This document shows positions 1 through 6,432 of a stretch of 11,317 nucleotides of DNA, one piece after another. Each line of letters starts with the position of its first letter. The first letter of the stretch is position 1. Origin of the DNA: Galactobacter sp. (GTDB lineage: Bacteria; Actinomycetota; Actinomycetes; Actinomycetales; Micrococcaceae). The position numbers and the translations under genes are program-made. The stretch is taken from positions 1 to 11,317 of the forward strand of contig NZ_JALAGT010000097.1 in the NCBI RefSeq assembly GCF_022712295.1. Reading direction: 5' to 3'. The notes under the pieces are model-generated. The model was not told the DNA's origin. It saw only the letters and a list, made by a program, of their open reading frames with translations, and made no database searches.

Positions 1-1241
1 CGGGCTTCGTGGACGCCGCACGCGGCGTGGACCTCGAGGTGGCTCAGCTGGACCGTTTCCGTGACGCCGACACGCTGCTCTCCGCCGTGTACGACGACGC
101 GCAGGACCCGCGTGCCTTGGCACCCACCCGCCCGGTGGCCACTTTCGGCGACTTCGACGGCACCCTGTGTGTGAAGCCGGGCGTGGTGGTGCCCACCCGC
201 ATGGTCACCGAGGTCTCCGTGCGCGGCACGCATCGTCGCCGCGGTATTCTCCGCAACCTGATGACCGCCTGCCTCACGCGCAGCGCCGAGCAAGGGTACG
301 CGCTGGCGGCCCTGACGGCAACCGAGGACTCCATCTACGGGCGTTTCGGGTACGGGCGCGCCGCGCTGTCCGCCTCCGTCACCGTGGACGTGAGGCAGGG
401 CCTGCGCCTGCGCGCCGAGGTGAGCGAGGCCATCGCGGCCGCGGGCCTCACGACCTTCACGCCGTCGTGGGAGAGCTTCCCGGAGTTGTACGAGGCGGCA
501 TACGACGCCTTCCAGCGAGCCACCCCGGGCCAGACCGGTACCACGGCGGCCTTCCGCAGCCGCGCCCGCGGCGAGAGCAACCCGTGGGCCGTGAAGGGGC
601 AGGACGAGAACTGGCGTCCGCTGGTGGTGGTGGACGGTACCGGTGCGGTGCGTGGCTACGCCCTGTCGGGCACCGTCGACTGGGGTGCCTCCGGCCCCCG
701 CACCATGAAGGTCGCCGACATCGGAGCGGATTCGCCGCTGGCGGAGGTCGCGCTCTGGGAGGCGCTCGGATCCACGGACCTGGTGGACCGCCTCTCCTGG
801 AGTGAGGCCCCCACCGATTTCGCGTTGCCTGCGGCCCTGCGGCACGCCCGCGACGTGGCCTTCACAGGGCGCACGGATCACCTGTGGATCAGGATCCTTG
901 ATCTTCCGGCGGCCTTCCGGACCCGCGGCCTGGCCGTGGATGGCACCCTGCGCCTGAGTGTCACGGATACGCAGGGTTTCGCCTCGGGGGAGTGGTTGGT
1001 GAGAACCCGGGACGGCGTCACCGAAGTGACGCTCACCGAGGAGGCGGGAACCGCCGTCGGGCATGGGGGACACGCCTCGCTGAGCGTGGACGCCGAGGCC
1101 TTGGCCGAGCTCTATCTCGGAACCGTGGACCCTGCCACCATGGTGGCTCTGGGGCGGGCCGAGGCAACGGCAGAGGACATCCCGAGGTTGAAGCAGTTGT
1201 TCGCGGTGGAACGTGCGCCACGCAACACGTACACGTTCTGA
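1..1241 (+). CDS. Eis-family GNAT N-acetyltransferase, 5' end outside the window
   Basis: The frame is open from the left edge. The first possible start in the window is the GTG at 9, giving 410 residues, but the catalytic-type Tyr lies about 16 residues earlier than in M. tuberculosis Eis (Y126), so the true start is probably upstream. Seen, numbered from the GTG: an acetyl-CoA binding loop with THRRRG (74-79), the family motif IYGRFGYG (109-116) whose first Tyr (Y110) matches the general acid of Eis, and a C-terminal Phe (F410) whose free carboxylate is the catalytic base in that family. Eis proteins have two GNAT folds followed by an SCP2-like domain and form hexamers; the length fits all three. 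Known members acetylate aminoglycosides and other amines; the substrate here cannot be read from sequence. It is separated from rpsA by about 150 nt carrying its own promoter, so it is probably not co-transcribed with it. Confidence 0.85.
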   Translation, partial: GFVDAARGVDLEVAQLDRFRDADTLLSAVYDDAQDPRALAPTRPVATFGDFDGTLCVKPGVVVPTRMVTEVSVRGTHRRRGILRNLMTACLTRSAEQGYALAALTATEDSIYGRFGYGRAALSASVTVDVRQGLRLRAEVSEAIAAAGLTTFTPSWESFPELYEAAYDAFQRATPGQTGTTAAFRSRARGESNPWAVKGQDENWRPLVVVDGTGAVRGYALSGTVDWGASGPRTMKVADIGADSPLAEVALWEALGSTDLVDRLSWSEAPTDFALPAALRHARDVAFTGRTDHLWIRILDLPAAFRTRGLAVDGTLRLSVTDTQGFASGEWLVRTRDGVTEVTLTEEAGTAVGHGGHASLSVDAEALAELYLGTVDPATMVALGRAEATAEDIPRLKQLFAVERAPRNTYTF

Positions 1242-1248
1242 TGCATCT

Positions 1249-1278
1249 TTGACCGTGCCCCCGTCCAGGCACTAGACT
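1249..1278 (+). promoter_or_regulatory. Probable housekeeping sigma promoter of rpsA
   Basis: TTGACC (1249-1254) and TAGACT (1273-1278) are separated by 18 nt, a good match to the actinobacterial principal-sigma pattern. Transcription would begin near 1285 and give a leader of about 110 nt. A second, weaker candidate is TGGACA (1290-1295) with TAGTAC (1312-1317) and a 16-nt spacer. Two promoters would be plausible for a ribosomal protein gene, but neither is proven. Confidence 0.5.
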
Positions 1279-1349
1279 TGGTCTGTCCGTGGACACCCAT
1301 GTGCGCGGGCGTAGTACCCTAACCAACTCGGTGAGCGGGCGCGTGTGCC

Positions 1350-1384
1350 GGCTTCCCGACCGAATAACCATCCGTATCGGAGCC
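1350..1384 (+). promoter_or_regulatory. Leader hairpin that covers the rpsA ribosome binding site
   Basis: GGCT (1350-1353) pairs with AGCC (1381-1384), and CCGA (1356-1359) pairs with TCGG (1377-1380), with a 2-nt bulge and a 17-nt loop. The GGAG Shine-Dalgarno-like element of rpsA (1379-1382, 10 nt before the ATG at 1393) lies inside the 3' arm. If the stem forms, it would limit initiation. E. coli S1 is known to repress its own translation through its leader; a similar role here is inference. Confidence 0.35.
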
Positions 1385-1392
1385 CCTTCTAC

Positions 1393-2880
1393 ATGACCAT
1401 CACGAACCCGGACAAGACCGGAATCCCCCAGGTCGCCGTCAACGACATCGGCTCGGAGGAAGAGATCCTCGCCGCTGTCGACGCCACCATCAAGTACTTC
1501 AACGACGGTGACCTCGTCGAGGGTCAGGTCGTCAAGGTCGACCACGACGAAGTCCTGCTGGACATCGGCTACAAGACCGAGGGCGTCATCCCCTCTCGCG
1601 AGCTGTCCATCAAGCACGATGTCGACCCGTCCGACGTGGTCGAGGTCGGGGACACCGTGGAGGCCCTGGTCCTCACCAAGGAGGACAAGGAAGGCCGCCT
1701 GATCCTGTCCAAGAAGCGCGCTCAGTACGAGCGTGCCTGGGGCGACATCGAGAAGATCAAGGAAGACGACGGCGTCGTCACCGGCACCGTCATCGAGGTC
1801 GTCAAGGGTGGCCTCATCCTCGACATCGGTCTGCGTGGCTTCCTGCCCGCCTCCCTGGTCGAGATGCGTCGCGTCCGCGATCTGGCTCCGTACATCGGCC
1901 AGCAGATCGAGGCCAAGATCATCGAGCTGGACAAGAACCGCAACAACGTGGTTCTGTCCCGCCGTGCATGGCTGGAAGAGACCCAGTCCGCAGTGCGCAC
2001 CGACTTCCTCAACAAGCTGGAGAAGGGACAGGTCCGCGAGGGCGTCGTCTCCTCCATCGTCAACTTCGGTGCCTTCGTGGACCTGGGTGGCGTCGATGGC
2101 CTGGTGCACGTCTCCGAGCTGTCCTGGAAGCACATCGACCACCCGTCCGAGGTTGTCGAGGTGGGCCAGAAGGTCACCGTCGAGGTGCTCGAGGTGGACA
2201 TGGACCGCGAGCGCGTCTCCCTGTCCCTGAAGGCCACCCAGGAAGATCCGTGGCAGGCATTCGCCCGCACCCACGCGCTGGGTCAGGTTGTTCCCGGCAA
2301 GGTCACCAAGCTGGTTCCCTTCGGCGCGTTCGTGCGTGTCGAGGACGGCATCGAGGGCCTGGTCCACATTTCCGAGCTGGCCGAGCGTCACATCGACCTC
2401 GCCGAGCAGGTCGTCTCCGTTGGCGAAGAGATCTTCGTCAAGGTCATCGACATCGACCTCGAGCGTCGCCGCATCTCGCTGTCCCTCAAGCAGGCCAACG
2501 AGGGCGTGGATCCTGAGGGCACCGAGTTCGACCCGGCTCTGTACGGCATGGCCGCAGAGTACGACGAGCAGGGCAACTACAAGTACCCCGAGGGCTTCGA
2601 CCCGGAGACCAACGAGTGGCTCGAGGGCTACGAGGCACAGCGTGCCGAGTGGGAGTCCGAGTACGCCGAGGCTCAGGCTCGCTGGGAGGCCCACAAGAAG
2701 CAGGTTGCTGCTGCTGCAGAGCAGGACGCCGCCGCTTCCAACGGTTCCGCTCCGGCCGCCGCCGCCAGCCAGTCCTTCTCCTCCGAGCCGGCCGCCAAGG
2801 CTGCTCCGCAGGATCACGGCACCCTGGCTTCCGACGAGGCTCTCGCCGCTCTGCGCGAGAAGCTGACCGGCAACAACTGA
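1393..2880 (+). CDS. rpsA: 30S ribosomal protein S1
   Basis: S1 binds mRNA on the small subunit and helps start translation. The 495-residue product has four S1 (OB-fold) repeats at about 38-108, 125-191, 212-281 and 297-367. Repeats 1, 2 and 4 end in the usual LSKKRA, LSRRAW and LSLKQA turns. This is the four-repeat actinobacterial form, shorter than the six-repeat E. coli protein. After the repeats comes an acidic, Tyr/Trp-containing segment (375-435) and an Ala-rich disordered tail (436-475) ending in a short helix. The start is the ATG at 1393, giving MTITNPDKTG, which matches actinobacterial S1 N-termini; an in-frame GTG at 1345 would add 16 unrelated residues and is rejected. Codon choice is strongly biased to C/G at third positions, as expected for a highly expressed gene. 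The gene is monocistronic, with a promoter upstream and a terminator at 2916-2964. Confidence 0.97.
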   Translation: MTITNPDKTGIPQVAVNDIGSEEEILAAVDATIKYFNDGDLVEGQVVKVDHDEVLLDIGYKTEGVIPSRELSIKHDVDPSDVVEVGDTVEALVLTKEDKEGRLILSKKRAQYERAWGDIEKIKEDDGVVTGTVIEVVKGGLILDIGLRGFLPASLVEMRRVRDLAPYIGQQIEAKIIELDKNRNNVVLSRRAWLEETQSAVRTDFLNKLEKGQVREGVVSSIVNFGAFVDLGGVDGLVHVSELSWKHIDHPSEVVEVGQKVTVEVLEVDMDRERVSLSLKATQEDPWQAFARTHALGQVVPGKVTKLVPFGAFVRVEDGIEGLVHISELAERHIDLAEQVVSVGEEIFVKVIDIDLERRRISLSLKQANEGVDPEGTEFDPALYGMAAEYDEQGNYKYPEGFDPETNEWLEGYEAQRAEWESEYAEAQARWEAHKKQVAAAAEQDAAASNGSAPAAAASQSFSSEPAAKAAPQDHGTLASDEALAALREKLTGNN

Positions 2881-2886
2881 TCCGAT

Positions 2887-2903
2887 CCTCACGCTTCGTG
2901 AGG
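2887..2903 (+). other. Short hairpin right after the rpsA stop codon
   Basis: CCTCACG (2887-2893) and CGTGAGG (2897-2903) form a perfect 7-bp stem with a CTT loop, beginning 6 nt after the stop codon and 12 nt before the main terminator stem. It has no U-tract. It might protect the 3' end or act as an RNA processing site, but that is inference. Confidence 0.35.
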
Positions 2904-2915
2904 TGAGAAGAACAT

Positions 2916-2964
2916 CCGCGAGGGCGGGTCCACCAGCGATGGTGGGCCCGCCCTCGCGGTTCTT
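2916..2964 (+). terminator. Intrinsic terminator of rpsA
   Basis: The arms 2916-2934 and 2941-2959 pair over 19 bp with one G-T wobble (T2929 with G2946) and a 6-nt loop (AGCGAT). The stem is followed at once by TTCTT (2960-2964). The U-tract runs into the TTGACC element of the next promoter, so terminator and promoter share bases. Confidence 0.85.
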
Positions 2965-2993
2965 GACCCTGACACCGTGTCAGACGGGAAGGT
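2963..2993 (+). promoter_or_regulatory. MerR-type operator and promoter of the regulator gene
   Basis: TTGACC (2963-2968) is followed directly by the perfect dyad CTGACAC-C-GTGTCAG (2969-2983). MerR-family operators typically lie between -35 and -10 with a long 19-20 bp spacer. Counting 19 bp from TTGACC gives GAAGGT (2988-2993), which keeps only the A at position 2 and T at position 6 of a -10 box. The gene's ATG begins 6 nt later. The dyad predicts autoregulation by the downstream MerR protein; the -10 assignment is weak. Confidence 0.6.
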
Positions 2994-2999
2994 GGAAGC

Positions 3000-3803
3000 A
3001 TGTTGTCCATCGGAGCATTCGCGCAGGTCGGTCAGGTGACCCACCGCCAGTTGCGGCATTGGGACGCGGCCGGCCTGCTGGTGCCCACACATGTGGACGA
3101 GTTCACCGGGTACCGCACCTACGATCCATCGCAACTCGAGCGGTTGCACCGGATCGTTGCGCTACGAGAGCTGGGGTTCGGCCTCGACGACATCGCGCTC
3201 ATGCTGAAGCAGGGCGTGGATGTCGCACAGATGGAAGAGCTCCTCACATCCCGGAGGGACCGAGTCGAGGAGGAACATCGCCTCGCCACGGCCAGACTCG
3301 TCGACGTGGAGCACCGGCTCCGGCTCATCGAAAGGAAGCTGATCATGCCCACCATCGAGATCGTACGCAAGCCCCTTCCCGCTCTCCGCCTTGCCGCCCG
3401 CTCTGGAACGGTGCAGGAACAACCGCAGATCGCCTCCATCGTGGGACCGGCTTTCGACGCCGTGGCCCAGATCATCGGAGAGGAGTGCGGCGCCCTGGAC
3501 GTCGCTGTGGCGTCGTATGACGAGGCGGAGGGCGGCATCCGTGTCGTCGCCGGATACGGCTACGCAGGAGAGGCGCAGCCCGGCCTCGAGATCGTCGAAT
3601 TGCCCGCAGTCCCGGAGGCCTTCGTGGGGGTGCACCTGGGATCCATGGACACGATCCATGAGAGTTGGGCCGCCGTTCATGGCGAGATTATCGCCAAGGG
3701 CTTTATCCCCGACGGGCCCTGCAGGGAGAACTACCTGCGCGCTGAGGGCGATGACCAAAGCGACTGGGTGACGGAGCTGCAGCAGCCCGTGCGCAGGGCC
3801 TGA
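3000..3803 (+). CDS. MerR-family transcriptional regulator with GyrI-like effector-binding domain
   Basis: The 267-residue protein starts with a MerR winged helix-turn-helix (about 1-70): GAFAQVGQVTHRQLRHWD, then the typical GLLVP and FTGYRTYDPSQL wing region. A long helix (about 75-112) rich in Glu/Arg/Leu would form the antiparallel dimer coiled coil. Residues 116-265 resemble the GyrI-like/AraC-type effector-binding domain of BmrR and TipA relatives, including the C-terminal CRENYL and DWVTELQQPV segments. Such proteins sense small, often cationic or hydrophobic molecules and activate by twisting a promoter with an over-long spacer. The start is the ATG at 3000, with GGGAAGG at 2986-2992 as a possible Shine-Dalgarno. 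The MerR-type dyad before the gene suggests autoregulation. No efflux or resistance gene is adjacent on the same strand, so the regulated target is unknown; it may lie elsewhere. Confidence 0.92.
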   Translation: MLSIGAFAQVGQVTHRQLRHWDAAGLLVPTHVDEFTGYRTYDPSQLERLHRIVALRELGFGLDDIALMLKQGVDVAQMEELLTSRRDRVEEEHRLATARLVDVEHRLRLIERKLIMPTIEIVRKPLPALRLAARSGTVQEQPQIASIVGPAFDAVAQIIGEECGALDVAVASYDEAEGGIRVVAGYGYAGEAQPGLEIVELPAVPEAFVGVHLGSMDTIHESWAAVHGEIIAKGFIPDGPCRENYLRAEGDDQSDWVTELQQPVRRA

Positions 3804-3804
3804 G

Positions 3805-4995
3805 TCACCGGCGCGTGGAGAGCGTCACCGTGAACGTGCGGTCGCGGCCCAGCTGCTCGGTGGGGCCCACGATGCGCTGCAGGCGAGGGCGGTGACCCAC
3901 TGGCGTATTGAACACGGTCACCAGAGTGCCCCCGTGCTTCATCATGCGGGCCGCGGCCTCGATGAGCTTCACTCCGATTCCGGTGTGCACCGTCCCACCC
4001 TGGTGGAAGGGCGGATTCAAGAGGACCAGATCCGCTGAGGCATCTGGGATCGCGTCACCCGCGTCGGCGCGGATGACCTGGACACGTGCAACGCCATGCC
4101 CGACGGCGGAGCTCGGCCCATTCCCGAGCGTCGCCTCCAGCGTCGCGGCGGCGGACGCCACGGCGTCCGCGGAATCGTCGGTCGCGATGACCTTGGCCTG
4201 GGGCCACCGCTGGGCGGCCCAGGCCGCCACGGTGCCGTTGCCGCAGCCGAGATCCACGATGGTGGGGTCGCTTCCGAACCGGATGTCCACGTCGGACAGC
4301 GACTCCAGCATCAGGCGCGTGCCTGGATCCAGGGCAGCCCCGCCGAAGGCCTCCCCGATGCCGATGAGGGTCAGGTCGCGGCCTGCCACGCGGACGTCCT
4401 TGCGGGATGGGACTACCGGTTCGAGGTGTAACTCCGCGTTCCGGTCCACGACCAACAGCCGAGACTTCCGCTTCGCCAGTTGAGGGGTCACGGACCCGAA
4501 GCCGGCCTCCAGGGGAGCGTTCATCCCGCGGCTGAGGTGCTTGACGCGGCCGCCGGCGACCAGCACCGCGTCGTCGTCGACCACACCCATGAGCGAGACC
4601 ATCCTGGTCACCGAATCCACAGCACGGGGGAGTTGCCACAGGATCAGGCGGGCGCCGGTGAAGGTCTCCGCTGCTGCGGGGGCGTGCACATACACGGTTG
4701 GATCGATCCCGATGCGTTCGGCGTTGGCGTCCAGGGCTCGCTCATGCACCAGCCGGTCCTGGACCACGCGCAAACCGGTGAGACCTGCGGCGACCAGGGA
4801 CAGGGTGATGGCTCCGTGGCGTTCCCCGACCACCACGATGTCTGTTCCGGTCAGCTCCTGCTCTACGATCCGGGTCAGCGCCTCTGCGACGAGGAGTTCA
4901 TCCGTGGCGTCGTAGGGGAGCAGTGTCGGGTCCTCGACATCGGGGAACCGCGAGAGCCTCGTCAGGTCCAACGCGGTCCGCTTGTCCTGAGTCAT
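3805..4995 (-). CDS. RsmC/RlmG-like class I SAM-dependent methyltransferase (probable rRNA guanine-N2 methyltransferase)
   Basis: The product is 396 residues from the ATG at 4995. It shows two tandem Rossmann-like halves, as in E. coli RsmC and RlmG: an N-terminal half (about 20-200) that lacks the SAM glycine motif, and a catalytic C-terminal half. The latter has LDPGTRLMLESL (about 222-233, compare the LD-G-R segment of RlmG), SAM motif I VDLGCGNG (247-254) and the catalytic NPPFH (327-331) typical of guanine/adenine amino-group methylation. E. coli relatives make m2G1207 in 16S rRNA or m2G1835 in 23S rRNA; which site is modified here is not decidable. The chosen ATG overlaps the stop of the upstream YigZ-family gene (ATGA), suggesting translational coupling. 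An ATG three codons earlier (5004) is an alternative. Its stop lies one base from the convergent MerR gene's stop, with no room for a terminator. Confidence 0.85.
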   Translation of the reverse strand: MTQDKRTALDLTRLSRFPDVEDPTLLPYDATDELLVAEALTRIVEQELTGTDIVVVGERHGAITLSLVAAGLTGLRVVQDRLVHERALDANAERIGIDPTVYVHAPAAAETFTGARLILWQLPRAVDSVTRMVSLMGVVDDDAVLVAGGRVKHLSRGMNAPLEAGFGSVTPQLAKRKSRLLVVDRNAELHLEPVVPSRKDVRVAGRDLTLIGIGEAFGGAALDPGTRLMLESLSDVDIRFGSDPTIVDLGCGNGTVAAWAAQRWPQAKVIATDDSADAVASAAATLEATLGNGPSSAVGHGVARVQVIRADAGDAIPDASADLVLLNPPFHQGGTVHTGIGVKLIEAAARMMKHGGTLVTVFNTPVGHRPRLQRIVGPTEQLGRDRTFTVTLSTRR

Positions 4996-5684
4996 GGCGC
5001 CCATACCGCCTCGCCTCGCCTCAGGTCGGCGGTGCCGCCCAAGGCTTGGGAGACTTCGACCTCGGCCTGGGCCAGTGCGTCGTAGTAATCGTCTGCTACG
5101 AGGGTCATGGTGAGGGCCCGCGGTCCGTAGTCGGTTCCGGAGACCGAGGCGCTCTCGAGCCGGCGCAACACGTTTTCCGCCTTGCCCGCCTGGTCGTAGG
5201 GGACATCCAAGAGGAGCTGTCGGCGACGGGTCCAGCGCTGTTCGGTCGCCACGTCGAGCGCCTGGGAGACCGAGTCCGAGTAGGCCCGCACCAGACCACC
5301 GGCCCCGAGCAGGATGCCGCCGAACCAGCGCGTCACCACGGCCACGACGTCGGTCAGGTCGCGATGACCGGAAGCGGTCTCACGCTGCAACAGGGCCTGC
5401 ATCATGGGCACGCCGGCCGTGCCGCCCGGTTCGCCGTCATCGGAGGAACGCTGCACCTCGCGATCGGGCCCCAGGACGAAGGCGCTGCAGTGGTGCCTCG
5501 CGCCGTGGTGGGCCTTGCGCTGGTCCTCGATCACCTCACGGGCCGAGGACTCGTCCGCGACCGGTACCAACCGGGTCAGGAAGACCGAGCGCTGGATCTC
5601 GATGGTGTGCTCCACCTCCGCGGTGATGCGTGTGAAGGCGAGCGCCCGGTCGTCGGGTTGCGCTGGAAAGGGTGTGGGGAGCAC
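4992..5684 (-). CDS. IMPACT/YigZ-family protein (UPF0029 plus DUF1949)
   Basis: The 230-residue protein carries the family core: EIQRSVFLTRL (29-39), ARHHC (62-66), SDDGEPGGTAG (81-91) and the signature RWFGGILLGAGGLVRAY (119-135). Residues about 152-215 match the smaller C-terminal DUF1949-like ferredoxin fold. Eukaryotic IMPACT/Yih1 modulates the translation-stress kinase GCN2; the role of bacterial YigZ is not well defined, with proposed links to nucleic acid or ribosome binding. The start is uncertain. GTG at 5684 lets the protein begin just before the conserved segment, and TATCGT lies 7 nt upstream as a possible leaderless -10. An in-frame GTG at 5693 adds three residues. The frame stays open further upstream on this strand, but that part would overlap coaE and has no family match. 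It is first in an operon with the methyltransferase gene and divergent from coaE. Confidence 0.88.
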   Translation of the reverse strand: MLPTPFPAQPDDRALAFTRITAEVEHTIEIQRSVFLTRLVPVADESSAREVIEDQRKAHHGARHHCSAFVLGPDREVQRSSDDGEPGGTAGVPMMQALLQRETASGHRDLTDVVAVVTRWFGGILLGAGGLVRAYSDSVSQALDVATEQRWTRRRQLLLDVPYDQAGKAENVLRRLESASVSGTDYGPRALTMTLVADDYYDALAQAEVEVSQALGGTADLRRGEAVWAP

Positions 5685-5691
5685 CCGTCCC

Positions 5692-5697
5692 ACGATA
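5692..5697 (-). promoter_or_regulatory. Possible -10 element for a leaderless YigZ-family transcript
   Basis: On the minus strand, TATCGT fits the TAnnnT actinobacterial -10 pattern and lies 7 nt before the GTG at 5684, the spacing at which transcription would start on the start codon. No convincing -35 and no good Shine-Dalgarno is seen. Confidence 0.35.
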
Positions 5698-5741
5698 CCG
5701 ATGGCACAGGAGAAACGTGGTGTTGAGGCAGGATGGGATGC

Positions 5742-6338
5742 ATGACCAACTCCCGCCCCCGCATCGGCCTGACCGGCGGCATCGCCTCGGGCAAGTCCAC
5801 CGTCGCGGACCTCCTCCGGGACCGCGGCGCCGTCATCATCGATGCCGACCGCATCGTCCGGGACCTCCAAGAGCCGGGACAACCAGGACTCGATGGCATC
5901 GTGGAGGTCTTCGGCACCGACATGCTGGACGGCGACGGCCGACTGAATCGCCCCAAACTCGGTGCGTTGATCTTCAACGATGACGAGGCTCGTGAACGTC
6001 TGAACGCGATCATCCACCCCCTGGTCAGGGCAGAAGCTGCGCGGCTCAAGGCCGAGGCGGGGGAGTCCCTGGTCATCGAAGACATTCCGCTGTTGGTGGA
6101 GACCGGTCAGGCCTCCGACTTCGATCGCGTCATCGTGGTCCAGGCTCCGCACGCCGAGCGCGTGCGACGCATGGTGTCGGACCGCGGCATGACGTCCGAC
6201 GACGCGGCGTCCCGGATCGCCGCTCAGGCCACGGACGCGCAAAGGGCCGAGGTCGCGTCGGACCTGATCGTCAACGACGCGGACCGCGCGGCCCTGGCCG
6301 CGCGGGTGGACGACCTCTGGGCGTCGCTCACGAGCTGA
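5742..6338 (+). CDS. coaE: Dephospho-CoA kinase
   Basis: CoaE phosphorylates the ribose 3'-hydroxyl of dephospho-CoA with ATP, the last step of coenzyme A synthesis in the cytosol. The 198-residue protein has the Walker A loop GGIASGKST (12-20), the DAD motif (34-36) near the substrate site, the conserved IHPLVR (91-96) and IPLLVE (115-120) segments, and the C-terminal NDAD segment. The length is that of a single-domain CoaE; some actinobacterial CoaE proteins, such as the mycobacterial one, carry an extra C-terminal domain that is absent here. ATG 5742 is preferred: AGGA (5730-5733) lies 8 nt upstream. An in-frame ATG at 5733 would leave only a 4-nt gap after GAGG. The gene is followed after 94 nt by uvrB, a conserved actinobacterial order, although uvrB seems to have its own promoter. 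Confidence 0.95.
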   Translation: MTNSRPRIGLTGGIASGKSTVADLLRDRGAVIIDADRIVRDLQEPGQPGLDGIVEVFGTDMLDGDGRLNRPKLGALIFNDDEARERLNAIIHPLVRAEAARLKAEAGESLVIEDIPLLVETGQASDFDRVIVVQAPHAERVRRMVSDRGMTSDDAASRIAAQATDAQRAEVASDLIVNDADRAALAARVDDLWASLTS

Positions 6339-6420
6339 GCCGACCTGCGGAGCCGGCCGCCAGCCGTCGAACATTTCTACGCCTGGAGCGCACACCCTCC
6401 AAACAATCACCGTGCCGCCG

Positions 6421-6432
6421 TAGGCTGGTGTC
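6421..6432 (+). promoter_or_regulatory. -10 element and start point of a leaderless uvrB transcript
   Basis: TAGGCT (6421-6426) is a near-ideal actinobacterial -10 and is followed by GGTGTC and then the uvrB ATG at 6433. The usual spacing puts the transcription start on the A of the ATG. There is no Shine-Dalgarno sequence before this ATG, in agreement with leaderless translation. The region 17-18 nt upstream has no clear -35. Confidence 0.6.

Noticed and set aside
1033..2892. Long antisense open frame across rpsA
   Set aside because: It mirrors the codon bias of rpsA, has a repetitive Asp/Leu/Val composition with no recognisable domain, and the sense strand is clearly rpsA.
6367..6380. Possible LexA (SOS) box before uvrB
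   Set aside because: TCGAAC gives one good half-site, but the other half is CTAC instead of GTTC. It lies more than 40 nt upstream of the -10 element. Too weak to call.
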